Positions 42,663 through 51,806 of a DNA stretch of 64,000 nt are shown piece after piece. The number at the start of each line of letters is the position of its first letter. The stretch's first letter is position 1. Origin of the DNA: Methylocystis sp. (GTDB lineage: Bacteria > Pseudomonadota > Alphaproteobacteria > Rhizobiales > Beijerinckiaceae); assembly GCA_002929055.1 (NCBI GenBank), contig PERY01000003.1, forward strand, positions 124,001 through 188,000, in the 5' to 3' direction. The notes beneath the pieces are model-generated. The model worked only from the letters and a program-made list of their open reading frames with translations, searched no databases and was not told the origin of the DNA. A program made the translations under genes and the position numbers.

Positions 42663-44204
42663 TCAGACCGCGTTTCGGTAAGCTTTCCGCGAGAAGACGG
42701 TGAGGAACATGATCCAGACGTCGAAGAACAGCGACCAGTTGTCGATGTAATAAAGGTCGTGCTCGATCCTCAGTCTGATCTTTTCGGGCGAGTCGATTTC
42801 GCCGCGCAGCCCGTTGACCTGCGCCCATCCCGTGATGCCGGGCTTGACGTTGTGGCGGCGCGCGTAAAGCGCGATGCGCCTCTCGAAGAGCTGGTCATGC
42901 GCCAGCGCGTGCGGGCGCGGACCCACCAGCGACATTTCGCCCCGCAGCACATTGAGCAACTGCGGCAATTCATCGATGTTGGTGCGGCGCAGGAAGCGGC
43001 CGACGCGCGTCACGCGCTTGTCGCCGACCGTCGCCTGCTTGATGTCGCGGCCATCGTCCATCGTCGTCATCGTGCGGAACTTGACGATGCGGAAGGTCTC
43101 TCGATTGAAGCCGTAACGGCGCTGAAAGAAGAACGCCGGCCCATCGCTTTCCAGCCTGATCAGCAGGGCGCAGATCAGGAAAAGGGGCGACAGGGTCACG
43201 AGCGCCAGCGTCGAGACGACGATGTCGAACATTCGCTTGGCGGCGATCTCCAGCAGATTGAGCGAATGGCCGGAGAGGCTGAGGCTCGAAATCGCGCCAA
43301 CCTTGTCGATATGGGCGTCGACGAAGCGGTCGAGAACACGCTCTGGCCCAAGATGGAGGCGCGCCGGAACCGGCAGAAAGGCTGTGACGCAGGAATCGAT
43401 CACGTCGGTGCGCGACCAGGGCGCAAGGATGAAGACGTCGTCAGGCCGCAGCATGCGCGCCGACGCCGCAGCCAGCGCCAGATCGTCGTCGATGGTGCTC
43501 TCCGAGTCGCGCAGCACGACCGCGGCGACGACGTCCATGCCGCAGGTCCAGGGCTTGTAGCGATAGGTAAAGGCTTCGACGTCCCTCTCGAAGCCAACGA
43601 GAAACAGTCGCCGCGCGGAAACGCCGCCCGTCGCCGCGCTGGAGCGCACGAAATGCGAAAGCGTCGCGCGCTCAGCGAAGATCGCGGCGAAGCTCGAGAG
43701 ATAAACGAGCAGGAAGGCGGCTCGCGACGTTTCCTCGGTCGCCTTTGTGAGGAAGCCGATGGCGACGGCGAGCAGGCTGACGAGCGTCCAGAGGCTGAAA
43801 CAGCGCCAGGCGTGGCCGCGGATCTGAAGGTAATTGGCGAAGGAATATTCATGGCGGACCGCATTGGCGAGCACGAAGGTAGTGCCCGCAGCAAGGCTCA
43901 CCTGAAGATTCGAGGGGTCGAGACCGCTCCAGCCATAGCCATAGACAGCCATGTGATATGCGGTCTGCACGGCCAGGCTGACGAGCATGATCGCCGCAAA
44001 GTCGAGCATAGCGGCGACGACGGAGAAGAAGGCCCTCACAACCGCAGTATTGCGATGGGAAACCCAGCTCCCCCAGTTCCGTTGCGCCTGCGTGCGATGT
44101 CGCCGTGTTGTATGAGGCCTCTTGAGGCGCGGACGTACGCTTGGGCCCTCGTAATCGACCTGCTGAGACAAGTTGTCACCCCACACAGGCTCAGCTTGTC
44201 TCAC
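42663..44204 (-). CDS. Undecaprenyl-phosphate sugar phosphotransferase (WcaJ/ExoY family)
   Basis: A 513-residue membrane enzyme that starts exopolysaccharide repeat units by moving a sugar phosphate from a UDP-sugar to undecaprenyl phosphate. It has four or five N-terminal helices (about 57-190), a CoA-binding-like middle domain with [14 protein letters not shown], and a further helix (about 320-345) before the catalytic bacterial sugar transferase domain. That domain contains [52 protein letters not shown] and the C-terminal [17 protein letters not shown]. The start is GTG at 44204. No other polysaccharide genes are adjacent, so it stands away from its pathway. Confidence 0.9.
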   Translation of the reverse strand: MRQAEPVWGDNLSQQVDYEGPSVRPRLKRPHTTRRHRTQAQRNWGSWVSHRNTAVVRAFFSVVAAMLDFAAIMLVSLAVQTAYHMAVYGYGWSGLDPSNLQVSLAAGTTFVLANAVRHEYSFANYLQIRGHAWRCFSLWTLVSLLAVAIGFLTKATEETSRAAFLLVYLSSFAAIFAERATLSHFVRSSAATGGVSARRLFLVGFERDVEAFTYRYKPWTCGMDVVAAVVLRDSESTIDDDLALAAASARMLRPDDVFILAPWSRTDVIDSCVTAFLPVPARLHLGPERVLDRFVDAHIDKVGAISSLSLSGHSLNLLEIAAKRMFDIVVSTLALVTLSPLFLICALLIRLESDGPAFFFQRRYGFNRETFRIVKFRTMTTMDDGRDIKQATVGDKRVTRVGRFLRRTNIDELPQLLNVLRGEMSLVGPRPHALAHDQLFERRIALYARRHNVKPGITGWAQVNGLRGEIDSPEKIRLRIEHDLYYIDNWSLFFDVWIMFLTVFSRKAYRNAV

Positions 44205-44509
44205 ATTGGGACAAAGATGAGCCTCACGATACCACTTGCCCGGTTACTGCAATTCATAAGCCCTCAATATCCGAATACACGGGAAAAAGTCGCGCCTGCG
44301 GCAGAAACTGGCGTAATTACAACACGCTAATACTATTGACTTCATAAATGACAACCAGATTCCGACTTTCTTCCGCGCTGCGCAAATGATTTGAGGTCGG
44401 CGCCTTCACAAGCGCGTCATCCTGCCTGTAAAATAATCGGAGTCGCAAAAGGCCCCTGGACCTTGGCGCGGTCCATCAGGCCCTTCTCAGAAAGCGAGAG
44501 GCTGGCAGG
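44205..44509. other. 305-bp AT-richer divergent intergenic region
   Basis: No gene is supported. The region (especially 44260-44380) is clearly less GC-rich than its surroundings, as expected for divergent promoters serving the sugar transferase (minus) and the HNH gene (plus). TTGACT at about 44336 could be a -35 element, but no good -10 follows at the right distance. Confidence 0.4.
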
Positions 44510-45082
44510 GTGACCGCTCACTTCCGTCAACAGAATGTTTCGCCGCAGGCGTGTCCCGCGCTGGTTCTCAACGCGGACTTTCGGCCACTGAGCTATTATC
44601 CCCTTTCGCTATGGGGATGGCAGGACGCGATCAAGGCGGTGTTTCTCGATCGGGTCAACATCGTCTCGGAATACGACAAGACAGTCAAAAGCCCGAGTTT
44701 CGAGATGCGGCTGCCTTCGGTCGTCTCCTTGAAGGAATATGTGCGGCCGGCGCGTCAGCCGGCCTTCACCAGATTTAACGTCTTTCTGCGCGACCGCTTC
44801 ACCTGCCAATATTGCGGCGCGCATGACGAACTGACCTTCGACCATGTCATCCCCCGCTCGAAGGGCGGAGCGACGACCTGGGAGAATGTCGTGGCGGCCT
44901 GCTCCCCCTGCAATCTGCGCAAGGGCGACCGGCTGCCGCATGACGCGCACATGACTCCCTGGCAAACGCCCTTCCAGCCGAGCATTGCGGATCTGCATCG
45001 AAACGGCCGCCTGTTCCCGCCGAATTATCTGCACGAAAGCTGGATGGATTACCTCTACTGGGATTCGGTGCTCGAGCCGTAA
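44510..45082 (+). CDS. HNH endonuclease
   Basis: A 190-residue protein with a zinc-bound HNH nuclease domain: two CxxC knuckles (FTCQYCG and ACSPCN) enclose LTFDHVIPRSKGG and TWENVVAAC, with the final N-L-R-K-G-D. Conserved flanks such as ALVLNADFRPLSYYPLSLWGWQDA and the C-terminal PPNYLHESWMDYLYWD are typical of a family found singly in most Alphaproteobacteria and Cyanobacteria. Its role is unknown, but it is chromosomal and not part of a mobile element. The start codon is GTG at 44510, with a GGCAGG close upstream. Confidence 0.88.
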   Translation: MTAHFRQQNVSPQACPALVLNADFRPLSYYPLSLWGWQDAIKAVFLDRVNIVSEYDKTVKSPSFEMRLPSVVSLKEYVRPARQPAFTRFNVFLRDRFTCQYCGAHDELTFDHVIPRSKGGATTWENVVAACSPCNLRKGDRLPHDAHMTPWQTPFQPSIADLHRNGRLFPPNYLHESWMDYLYWDSVLEP

Positions 45083-45103
45083 GGCCTGTGCGCGGAACGC
45101 CAC

Positions 45104-45649
45104 ATGCTGAGACGTCTCGTCGTCATGATCTTCGGCTTTGTGATCGCCTCCGGCGTGGGGGCGATCTTTCTCGTCGTGTCCGCGCTCTTCGATCCCACCA
45201 CGCGGGAGGCCGGCCTGACGGCGACGATGGCCGGCGTTTTCGCCGTGATCGACGAGGTGCTGCGCGACGGCGATCCAGAACAGGCCGCGGCGGCGCTCGG
45301 CTTCGTTATATGGGCGGTCGTCATCGCCACCTGCGTGGCGCCGCTCGCCATCGCGGCGCTGATCGGCGAAGCGGCGGGGGTGCGCTCCTTCGTCTGGTAT
45401 TCCGGCGCCAGCGGCGTGCTCGCGGGCGCCTCGCCCTGGATCGCGCGGGCGGCGAAGGGGCTCGATCGGGCGCAAAGCGCCAGCGAGGCGGAAGGGCGTC
45501 TGGCGCTGCTCTTTTTCCTGACCGGCGCTCTAACTGGGGCGATTTACTGGCTCATCGCCGCGCCGACGCGGCCAACCCCGCCGCCACCTCGGGGAGCCCG
45601 CACGCCCGCGCCGCCGCGTCAGCTCAGCGGCCCGGCGGACCCGGGATAA
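45104..45649 (+). CDS. Integral membrane protein, unknown
   Basis: A 181-residue protein with four hydrophobic helices (around 5-27, 65-90, 96-113 and 132-151) and a Pro/Arg-rich cytoplasmic tail (PTPPPPRGARTPAPPRQ). No family is recognised. It starts 21 bp after the HNH gene and could be co-transcribed with it. The shadow frame at 45088 is not coding. The following gene is convergent. Confidence 0.65.
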   Translation: MLRRLVVMIFGFVIASGVGAIFLVVSALFDPTTREAGLTATMAGVFAVIDEVLRDGDPEQAAAALGFVIWAVVIATCVAPLAIAALIGEAAGVRSFVWYSGASGVLAGASPWIARAAKGLDRAQSASEAEGRLALLFFLTGALTGAIYWLIAAPTRPTPPPPRGARTPAPPRQLSGPADPG

Positions 45650-45658
45650 ACGCCGGGA

Positions 45659-46258
45659 TCAGATGCGCCGCCGCGCGCCTTTGACCTCGCCATTGCTGTG
45701 CCGCCAGTAAGCGAACACCGCGCCTGCCAGAAAGACGCCAGCGAGAAAAGCCGTCGCGTAAAACTGCAGCGGCCCACCGACCGAGAAGCCAAAGCGCGTC
45801 GTGCGCCTCGTCCCCGAGGCTTCGGTCGCCGTGATGAACATGGCGTAGTCGCCGGTCTCGGTGAAATCATGCTCGACCGTCACCGCGCCGCCGGGGTAAC
45901 GGCGTGGCGAAAAGGTCGCGATCGTGAAGGGCGCGAGATCGTCCTCCTCCGTCAAAGACCTGCCCGCGGGCTCCTTCACGATCCGCACGTCGATCGGCAA
46001 TTCGCGCAGACGCTCGGCGATGAGATCGATGGTGAGGATGATGCGGCCGGTCGACGGGAAGTCGCCGCAAAAGCGATCCCTCGAGCGGTCGGGCATATAG
46101 GCGACGACGCCGATGAGATCGGGTCCGATCGATATCTCGCATTGATCGCGGATGGTCGACGACTTGTCCATGCTGATCGCGCCAGCCGGCGCCGGCGCAA
46201 GAAAAGCAAGGAGCGCACACGCCATGAGGATGCGCGGCGGCCAGCCTGTAAACGACAT
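45659..46258 (-). CDS. Membrane-anchored periplasmic protein, unknown
   Basis: A 199-residue protein with a signal peptide (cleavage near residue 27 after PAGA), a periplasmic beta-rich domain with a likely disulfide (Cys in RDQCEI and DRFCGDF), and a C-terminal membrane helix (about 168-188) followed by a positively charged tail. Sequence stretches such as GDYAMFITATEASGTRRT suggest an immunoglobulin-like or Fn3-like fold. I do not know its function. The ATG at 46258 gives the signal peptide. Confidence 0.65.
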   Translation of the reverse strand: MSFTGWPPRILMACALLAFLAPAPAGAISMDKSSTIRDQCEISIGPDLIGVVAYMPDRSRDRFCGDFPSTGRIILTIDLIAERLRELPIDVRIVKEPAGRSLTEEDDLAPFTIATFSPRRYPGGAVTVEHDFTETGDYAMFITATEASGTRRTTRFGFSVGGPLQFYATAFLAGVFLAGAVFAYWRHSNGEVKGARRRI

Positions 46259-46388
46259 GAATTCTCTCCAACAAATGCTCGGCCGCGGGGATGAGAATAG
46301 CCGATAAGCTGACTGATTTCCCGGGTTTTTCTTGAGTTGGCAAGGGGTCAGGATTGACGCTTTCGGCGGGAAGTGCTCTTAACCGGTT

Positions 46389-47612
46389 ATGGCTGATTAT
46401 TATTCTTTGATCTCCCGCGCCATTGCCGCTCTTCCCCAGCAGACGCCCGACACCCGGCAGGCTGTCTACGAAAGAGCGCGCAAAGCGCTGTACAATCAGT
46501 TGCGCAGCATTCAGCCGCCTGTCGCGGAGGCCGACATCGCCGCGGAAGGCCGGGCGCTCGAAGAAGCCATCACCCGCCTCGAATTAGAATCCACTGGAAA
46601 AGGCGCGCCCGAACCGCAGACGGGGGCGCCGCCCGCCCCCGCGAAGCCGACCGATTCCAGCGCCGCTGCGGACAAGCGCCAGCGACCCCAGGAGCCAAGC
46701 AAGAAGATCGCTCCGAACGGCCCCGGTGCGCGCACGGCTGAAGAAGCCTGGCGTGAGACGCTCGACGACGCATCGCAGACGGCGGATTCCTCCCGGAGCG
46801 AGCCGCAGCGTCCCGCGGCGCCGCTGCCCTTGCCGCCACAGTCGAAGCGGCCCTCCAAACGCACATTGGCGCTTGCGGGCGTCTTTCTCGCGCTCATCGC
46901 CGTGGTGGGCGGGCTCGCCTGGTGGCTGCGCGAGCGGCCCGAAGATCTCGCGAAGCTGAAGCCCGAGGAAACGGCGCCACTCGAAGGCGAGGATGCAGGG
47001 AAATTTGGCGACCGCGTCGAAGGCGGCGCTTCGGCTCCCGCGCCCTCCAGCAGGCGCGCGACTTCCGTGCCGGTCGCGCAGAAGGCGGAGCTATGGGTCG
47101 CTTCGGCGCAGGAGCCCAACAAGGTGGACCGCATTTACAATGCGACGGTCATCTGGCGGCTTGAAAACGTGGGCAGCCCGGGCGAAACATTGGGCTCTGC
47201 GATCCGCGGCGACGTCGACGTCCCCGAAGCGAAGATGAAGATGAGCCTCATCTTCCGCAAGAACACCGACTCGGCGCTCTCCGCCTCGCACACGATCAAC
47301 GTCTCTTTCAAGCCGGCGGCTGACAGCCCGCTCGGCGGCGTGAAGGCCATCGGCCCAATTCAGATGCGCCGCGCCGACGCCCAGGCGGGCGAGAAGGTCA
47401 TCGGCATTCCGGTGCCGATCACGGCGAACAACTTCCTGATCGGACTGATGCGCGGCGACCGCGAGGCGCGCAACATCCAGCTCCTGCGTTCGCTTGCCGT
47501 GCTCGACCTGCCGCTCCAGCTCAACGACGGCCGCGCTGCGACCATCAACATGGAAAAAGGCCCGACCGGCGAGCGCGTCTTCGCCGACGCGATCGACTCC
47601 TGGAGCAAGTGA
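46389..47612 (+). CDS. Conserved Rhizobiales membrane protein, unknown function
   Basis: A 407-residue protein. The N-terminal 65 residues (MADYYSLISRAIAALPQQTP, then ARKALYNQLR and LEEAITRLE) form a conserved helical cytoplasmic module that I have seen in many Rhizobiales proteins of unknown role. A disordered Pro/Ser/Ala linker (about 70-155), a single membrane helix (about 157-176) and a periplasmic beta-rich domain (about 235-405) follow. The topology suggests transfer of information or force across the membrane, but no enzymatic motif is present. The ATG at 46389 matches the conserved N-terminus. Confidence 0.75.
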   Translation: MADYYSLISRAIAALPQQTPDTRQAVYERARKALYNQLRSIQPPVAEADIAAEGRALEEAITRLELESTGKGAPEPQTGAPPAPAKPTDSSAAADKRQRPQEPSKKIAPNGPGARTAEEAWRETLDDASQTADSSRSEPQRPAAPLPLPPQSKRPSKRTLALAGVFLALIAVVGGLAWWLRERPEDLAKLKPEETAPLEGEDAGKFGDRVEGGASAPAPSSRRATSVPVAQKAELWVASAQEPNKVDRIYNATVIWRLENVGSPGETLGSAIRGDVDVPEAKMKMSLIFRKNTDSALSASHTINVSFKPAADSPLGGVKAIGPIQMRRADAQAGEKVIGIPVPITANNFLIGLMRGDREARNIQLLRSLAVLDLPLQLNDGRAATINMEKGPTGERVFADAIDSWSK

Positions 47613-47632
47613 GCCTTCAGATCAGCTAAGGC

Positions 47633-47923
47633 TCAAACGAAGACGAGCCGGTAGACGAAGGAATTTGCGCCCTTGCGGCTCACCCAGTCGCATTCGGGCG
47701 GCAAGTCTCCCTGATCTTCGATCGCAATCTCCCAGGGCCGGCCCATGAGCGCCTTGTCCTGCGCATCCCAGACGATCCAGCCGAACTTCTCGTCGCGCAA
47801 AATCCAGATGTCCTTGTCGGCGCGCTTGAAGCGCGGCAGGCCGTCGAGGCCCGAAGGCTGCGCCTCGAAGCGATAGACGGCGCCGTCAGAGAGGCGGCGC
47901 ATTTCGATAGTCTTTCCAATCAT
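47633..47923 (-). CDS. Small conserved protein, 96 aa, unknown
   Basis: A 96-residue soluble protein rich in aromatic and charged residues (WILRDEKFGWIVWDAQ, CDWVSRKGANSFVYRLVFV). The ATG at 47923 shares one base with the stop of the upstream helicase gene (TGATG), so the two are co-translated. The in-frame extension to 48034 belongs to the helicase region and is rejected. No function is known; the coupling suggests a role alongside the helicase. Confidence 0.65.
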   Translation of the reverse strand: MIGKTIEMRRLSDGAVYRFEAQPSGLDGLPRFKRADKDIWILRDEKFGWIVWDAQDKALMGRPWEIAIEDQGDLPPECDWVSRKGANSFVYRLVFV

Positions 47924-49020
47924 CACATCACCAGCGTCAGCGTCTTCGCCGCGCGCGTCACGCCCGTATAGAGCCAGCGGGCGCGATGTTCGCGGAAGGC
48001 GAAGGACTCGTCGAAGAGCGCGACATTGTCCCATTGCGAGCCCTGCGCCTTGTGCACGGTCAGCGCATAGCCGAAATCGAATTCGTCCGAGTCCTTGCGC
48101 AGCGCATAGGGGATTTCGCCCTCGCCGCCCTCGAAGAACTGCGGAATGACGGCGACGCGCTGGAACTTGCCCGTTTCACCCTCCTCCGGCGTCACCAGCA
48201 TCCTGATCTTGCCGCGCCGCAGAGCGCCCGCGCTCTTGACCGTAAAGAGCGCGCCGTTCAGCAGCCCCTTCTTGCGATTGTTGCGCAGGCAGACGAGTTT
48301 CTCTCCCGATAGCGGGAACTGCCCAGTGAAGCCGCGCAGCGTACGCAAGCGGCTGTTGTAAGCGCGGCGCGTCTTGTTCAGCCCCACGAGAACCTGATCC
48401 GCCCCGGTGACGAGCGCCGGGTCCAGACCCTCGCGCGCGACGACGCGCGTTTCGCCATAGTCTCCATAGTCCAGCCGCCCGCCCTCGCGGATGAGCATCG
48501 AGAGGCGGATGATCGGGTTGTCGGCGGCCTGGCGGTGCACCTGCGTCAGCATCACGTCGGGCTCGGCCTCGGTGAAGAAGCCGCCGCCCTTCACTGGCGG
48601 TAACTGAGCGGGGTCGCCCAGCACCAGCACTTTCTTGCCGAAGGAGAGAAGATCCCGGCCGAGTTCTTCGTCCACCATCGAGCATTCGTCGATCACGATG
48701 AGCGTTGCATGGGCGGCGTCGCTCTCGTCGTTGAGGACGAAGGATGGTTCTTCCGTCTCCGTATCGGTGGCGCGATAGATCAGGCTGTGGATGGTGCGCG
48801 CGTCCTTGCAGCCCTTCGCGCGCATGACGAGCGCCGCCTTGCCGGTGAAAGCCGCAAAGGCCACATCGCCATCGACATGGTCGGCAAGATGTTGCGCGAG
48901 CGTGGATTTTCCAGTTCCGGCGAAGCCGAAAAGGCGAAATACCTGCTGGCCGCGCGGCGCTTCCAGCCAGCGCGCGACGTCTGACAGCGCCTTATCCTGC
49001 TCGGGGGTCCAGACGGGCAT
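47923..49020 (-). CDS. RecD2-like SF1 DNA helicase
   Basis: A 365-residue superfamily 1 helicase. Walker A is GFAGTGKSTLAQHL, motif Ia AFTGKAALVMRAKG, Walker B VIDECSMVDEEL, motif III LGDPAQLPPV and Gln/Arg motif LTQVHRQAADNP. The C-terminal UvrD-like part has GYALTVHKAQGSQWD and LYTGVTRAAKTL. It lacks the N-terminal domains of full RecD, resembling the short ATP-dependent exonuclease-type helicases common in Alphaproteobacteria. The likely role is DNA repair or replication-fork processing. It heads a two-gene unit with the small protein at 47633. Confidence 0.88.
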   Translation of the reverse strand: MPVWTPEQDKALSDVARWLEAPRGQQVFRLFGFAGTGKSTLAQHLADHVDGDVAFAAFTGKAALVMRAKGCKDARTIHSLIYRATDTETEEPSFVLNDESDAAHATLIVIDECSMVDEELGRDLLSFGKKVLVLGDPAQLPPVKGGGFFTEAEPDVMLTQVHRQAADNPIIRLSMLIREGGRLDYGDYGETRVVAREGLDPALVTGADQVLVGLNKTRRAYNSRLRTLRGFTGQFPLSGEKLVCLRNNRKKGLLNGALFTVKSAGALRRGKIRMLVTPEEGETGKFQRVAVIPQFFEGGEGEIPYALRKDSDEFDFGYALTVHKAQGSQWDNVALFDESFAFREHRARWLYTGVTRAAKTLTLVM

Positions 49021-49102
49021 GTGTCCCTAGATAGATCGAATCGGGAACATGCACGATGGAGAAGCGAGCCCGCCACCACAAGCGCGCGGCTGTGAAAAAG
49101 CT

Positions 49103-49234
49103 CTACTGCCCGAGTTGCGTCAGCAGGTTAATCTTCTCGTAGATGTTGACGAGAGCGAGGACGAAGCCGGCCCATGTCGCCAGCCAGATCGCAACAAACT
49201 TGGGGTTTCCGAAGAGTTCACGCGCCTCGTCCAT
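49103..49234 (-). CDS. Small single-helix membrane protein, 43 aa
   Basis: A 43-residue protein MDEARELFGNPKFVAIWLAT and onward, with one hydrophobic helix (about 13-32) and a short C-terminal KINLLTQLGQ. The ATG at 49234 follows AAGGAAAAGG at good spacing, which is the main evidence that it is a real gene. Similar very short membrane proteins are often unannotated. Function unknown. Confidence 0.6.
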   Translation of the reverse strand: MDEARELFGNPKFVAIWLATWAGFVLALVNIYEKINLLTQLGQ

Positions 49235-49351
49235 AGCCTTTTCCTTCCTTACGCGGGATGCGTGAAGCTGCGCCTTCACGAACAACGTTTATCGCCTCCC
49301 GCTTCTCGGCAGGACAGTGAAAATCCTGACAAAGACCGGCCGATCTGCGCC

Positions 49352-49741
49352 CTATTCGATGAAACCGCCCAGGACCAGCGCCGCGCCGAGCGTCGAGGAA
49401 ACGGCCGCATAAAGCGGAAGGTGATCCTTGAAGCGCACCCGGTCCGTAATGCGCCGAAGCGTTCCCGGAGGCAGGAACATGGTGGACAGTCCGCTGGCGA
49501 GGCCGATCCAGGCGAGAACAGAAATCAAGGCCGCGAGCCAATTGTCCCAGTAGGGATGGGCGATGATTATCGCGAGGCCCGCCGCGGCGCGCAGCACGCC
49601 TACGAAGGATTCGATGACGGGGTCGTGTGTGATGCGGTCGACCAGCGCGACAGCGGCGTCGCGCCGAAAATACAGCCAGGCGCCCGCCAGGAGAGCATAG
49701 ACGCCGACAAACTTCGCGAGATAAACAGTCATGGGGGACAT
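49352..49741 (-). CDS. Integral membrane protein, unknown
   Basis: A 129-residue protein with four predicted helices (about 5-24, 45-62, 66-88 and 108-126). The ATG at 49741 follows AGGAGGCTTGA. A shift to MTVYLAKF at 49732 is possible. No family was recognised with confidence; the size and layout resemble small integral membrane proteins of the DUF type. It lies 32 bp downstream of hemN on the same strand. Confidence 0.65.
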   Translation of the reverse strand: MSPMTVYLAKFVGVYALLAGAWLYFRRDAAVALVDRITHDPVIESFVGVLRAAAGLAIIIAHPYWDNWLAALISVLAWIGLASGLSTMFLPPGTLRRITDRVRFKDHLPLYAAVSSTLGAALVLGGFIE

Positions 49742-49773
49742 TCAAGCCTCCTGAAGGCGACCCCGCCCCGGCC

Positions 49774-51120
49774 TCACACGGCCGCGGAGTGCCGCGCGGC
49801 GTCAGCCCTCAGGTAGGAGTCGAAGGCGGCTGCGGCAAGCCGAACGAAAGGCCGCCCCCTCTCTGTGACGTTCACGCGCCGCGCTTCCAATGTAACAACC
49901 CCGTCGGCTGCGAGTTCGCGCAGGGGAGCGCGGGCGTCGTCGAAAGCGTCGGCGTGAAACCCATGCTCGAGAGCGATGGCGCCGAAATCGACGGTGAAGT
50001 CGCACATGAGCCGCTCGATGACCTCGCCGCGCGCAAGATCCTCGACCGAGAAAGCGAGGCCGCGCGTGACCGGGAAGCGGTCAGCCTCGACGGCGCGGCG
50101 CCAGCCGGCAAGATCGGTGGCGTTGCCGACAAAGCCCTGCGGCAGCCGCCCGATGGACGACACGCCGAACGGCAGCAGCGCCGAAGCGGCATCGACTGTG
50201 TAACCCTGGAAATTGCGCCGCATGCGCCCGTCGCGCGCGGCTAAAGCGAGCGGATCGTCCGGCCGCGCGAAATGGTCGAGCCCGATGGCGACGTAGCCGA
50301 AGCGCTCCAGCGTGTTGCGCACGGCGGCGCCTTGCGCCAGACGCTCCGCCGCGCCGGGAAGCGCCGCGGCGTCGATGAGCTTCTGATTGGCCTTGAACCA
50401 GGGCACATGCGCATAGCCGAACACCGCGAGCCGCTGCGGCTCCAGAGCGGCGGCGAGAGCGGCCGAGCGGGCGGCGTCATCGACGCTCTGCCTCGGCAGG
50501 CCATACATCAGGTCGAGATTTATCGCGCTGACGCCCGCGGCGCGCAGCATCGAGACGCCGCGCCTGACGACCTCATAGGGCTGGATGCGGCCCGCCGCCT
50601 CCTGAACGTGTTCGTTCAGATCCTGCACGCCAAAGGAGGCGCGGTTGATGCCCGCCTGCGCCAGCGCCTCGACCATCGGCGCATCGAGTATGCGCGGGTC
50701 GATCTCGATCGCATGTTCCGTTTCATGCGTGACGCTGAAGAGGTCGCGCACGCGCGCGACGATCTCGGAGAAGCGCGCGGGGCCGAGGATGCTTGGCGTG
50801 CCGCCGCCCCAGTGAATGCTGGAAACGCTTTTCGCCTTTGTCGCCTGCGCCGTCATCTCGACTTCGCGCAGCAGCGTCTCTTTATAGGCGGTGAGCGGCG
50901 CCTCCTGCCGCACGGCTTTCGTATGGCAGCCGCAATAGGCGCAAATCTCCCGGCAGAAGGGCACATGGAAATAGAGCGAGAGAGAGCTGTGGGGGTCGAG
51001 CGCCGCCAGCCAGTGGCGCATCTCCCTATCGCCGACCTCAGCAGTGAAATGCGGAGCCGTGGGGTAGCTCGTGTAGCGAGGAGCGGCGCGTTCAGCGAGG
51101 GCGAGAGAGGCAGCGTCCAT
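49774..51120 (-). CDS. hemN: Oxygen-independent coproporphyrinogen III oxidase
   Basis: HemN is a radical-SAM enzyme that decarboxylates coproporphyrinogen III to protoporphyrinogen IX without oxygen, for haem synthesis under low oxygen. The 448-residue protein has RYTSYPTAPHF at the N-terminus, the 4Fe-4S/SAM motif FCREICAYCGCHT (CxxxCxxC plus the extra Cys seen in true HemN), WGGGTPS and YGLPRQSVDD. Length and the extra Cys favour HemN over HemW. No FNR-type box was found upstream. Low-oxygen haem supply would suit a methanotroph living at oxygen gradients. Confidence 0.94.
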   Translation of the reverse strand: MDAASLALAERAAPRYTSYPTAPHFTAEVGDREMRHWLAALDPHSSLSLYFHVPFCREICAYCGCHTKAVRQEAPLTAYKETLLREVEMTAQATKAKSVSSIHWGGGTPSILGPARFSEIVARVRDLFSVTHETEHAIEIDPRILDAPMVEALAQAGINRASFGVQDLNEHVQEAAGRIQPYEVVRRGVSMLRAAGVSAINLDLMYGLPRQSVDDAARSAALAAALEPQRLAVFGYAHVPWFKANQKLIDAAALPGAAERLAQGAAVRNTLERFGYVAIGLDHFARPDDPLALAARDGRMRRNFQGYTVDAASALLPFGVSSIGRLPQGFVGNATDLAGWRRAVEADRFPVTRGLAFSVEDLARGEVIERLMCDFTVDFGAIALEHGFHADAFDDARAPLRELAADGVVTLEARRVNVTERGRPFVRLAAAAFDSYLRADAARHSAAV

Positions 51121-51305
51121 CTTGCTCAGACTTCCAGGCGACTTCTATGGAATGAGAGCTTAGCGCGCTTCCCGCCGCCGCGCCAAAGGAGCCGCCTGCT
51201 TCACATTACCGCGCCCCGACGGCGAGAAGCTGACAATTCCCTTGGCCGCACCGTGCGAAAAGGGCACACTGACCTATGATTCTTCAACATCTGGAGTTCG
51301 GGTCG

Positions 51306-51671
51306 ATGTCCACTCGTACCTTGTGCGCCGCGAAAATGCGGCGCCTGGGCCTTGCGGCGCTCGTTCTGGCCGGCGCGCCGCTGACGCATGCGCTTGCCGG
51401 CGACGCCACGGCGGGCCGCTATTCGATCCTTCGAGATGACAAGGACACCGGTTGCATGCTCACGCTCTCGGGCGGCAGCAGGGCGCAGCTCGCGCCCGCG
51501 TGCCGGGACAATGGCATCGTCGTCTTCGATCCGGTGCGTTGGTCCCTCGACCACGGCCATCTCGTTCTCGTCGCGCGAAAGGGCCACAAGGCGCATTTCG
51601 AACGCGATGCGGGCGGCGTCTGGCGGCGCGACCCCAGCGAAGGCAAATCGCTCGCCTTCAAGCCGATTTAG
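51306..51671 (+). CDS. AprI/Inh-family metalloprotease inhibitor-like secreted protein
   Basis: A 121-residue exported protein with a signal peptide (cleavage after THALA) and one Inh-like beta-barrel domain: GRYSILRDDKDTGCMLTLSG, a second Cys in LAPACRDNG forming the family disulfide, and a C-terminal VWRRDPSEGKSLAF. Members inhibit secreted serralysin-type metalloproteases in the periplasm, or have unrelated roles. No protease gene is nearby. The ATG at 51306 is preferred over upstream 51276 because GGAG lies about ten bases before it. Confidence 0.75.
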   Translation: MSTRTLCAAKMRRLGLAALVLAGAPLTHALAGDATAGRYSILRDDKDTGCMLTLSGGSRAQLAPACRDNGIVVFDPVRWSLDHGHLVLVARKGHKAHFERDAGGVWRRDPSEGKSLAFKPI

Positions 51672-51675
51672 CAAC

Positions 51676-51706
51676 TTAAAAAGCCTCCCGGATCGCTCCG
51701 GGAGGC
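51676..51706 (-). terminator. Terminator for the Gly-rich protein gene
   Basis: AGCCTCCCGG and CCGGGAGGCT form a perfect 10-bp stem around a six-base loop. On the minus strand the stem is followed by TTTTT, about 100 bp after the stop of the Gly-rich protein gene. On the plus strand it could also end the AprI-like transcript, though without a T-run. Confidence 0.8.
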
Positions 51707-51806
51707 TCGTTGTCCGTCGCCACGCGAGAGGGGCGGGAGGCAGCGACGGAAACACGACACGCGCGCGACTCGTTACGCTTGCGCGCAATCGCGGAGTTAG
51801 CCTCCG

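Noticed and set aside
43400-43894. Alternative frame opposite/within the sugar transferase gene as a separate small gene
   Set aside because: Low-complexity Ser/Arg translation typical of an out-of-frame reading of a GC-rich gene.
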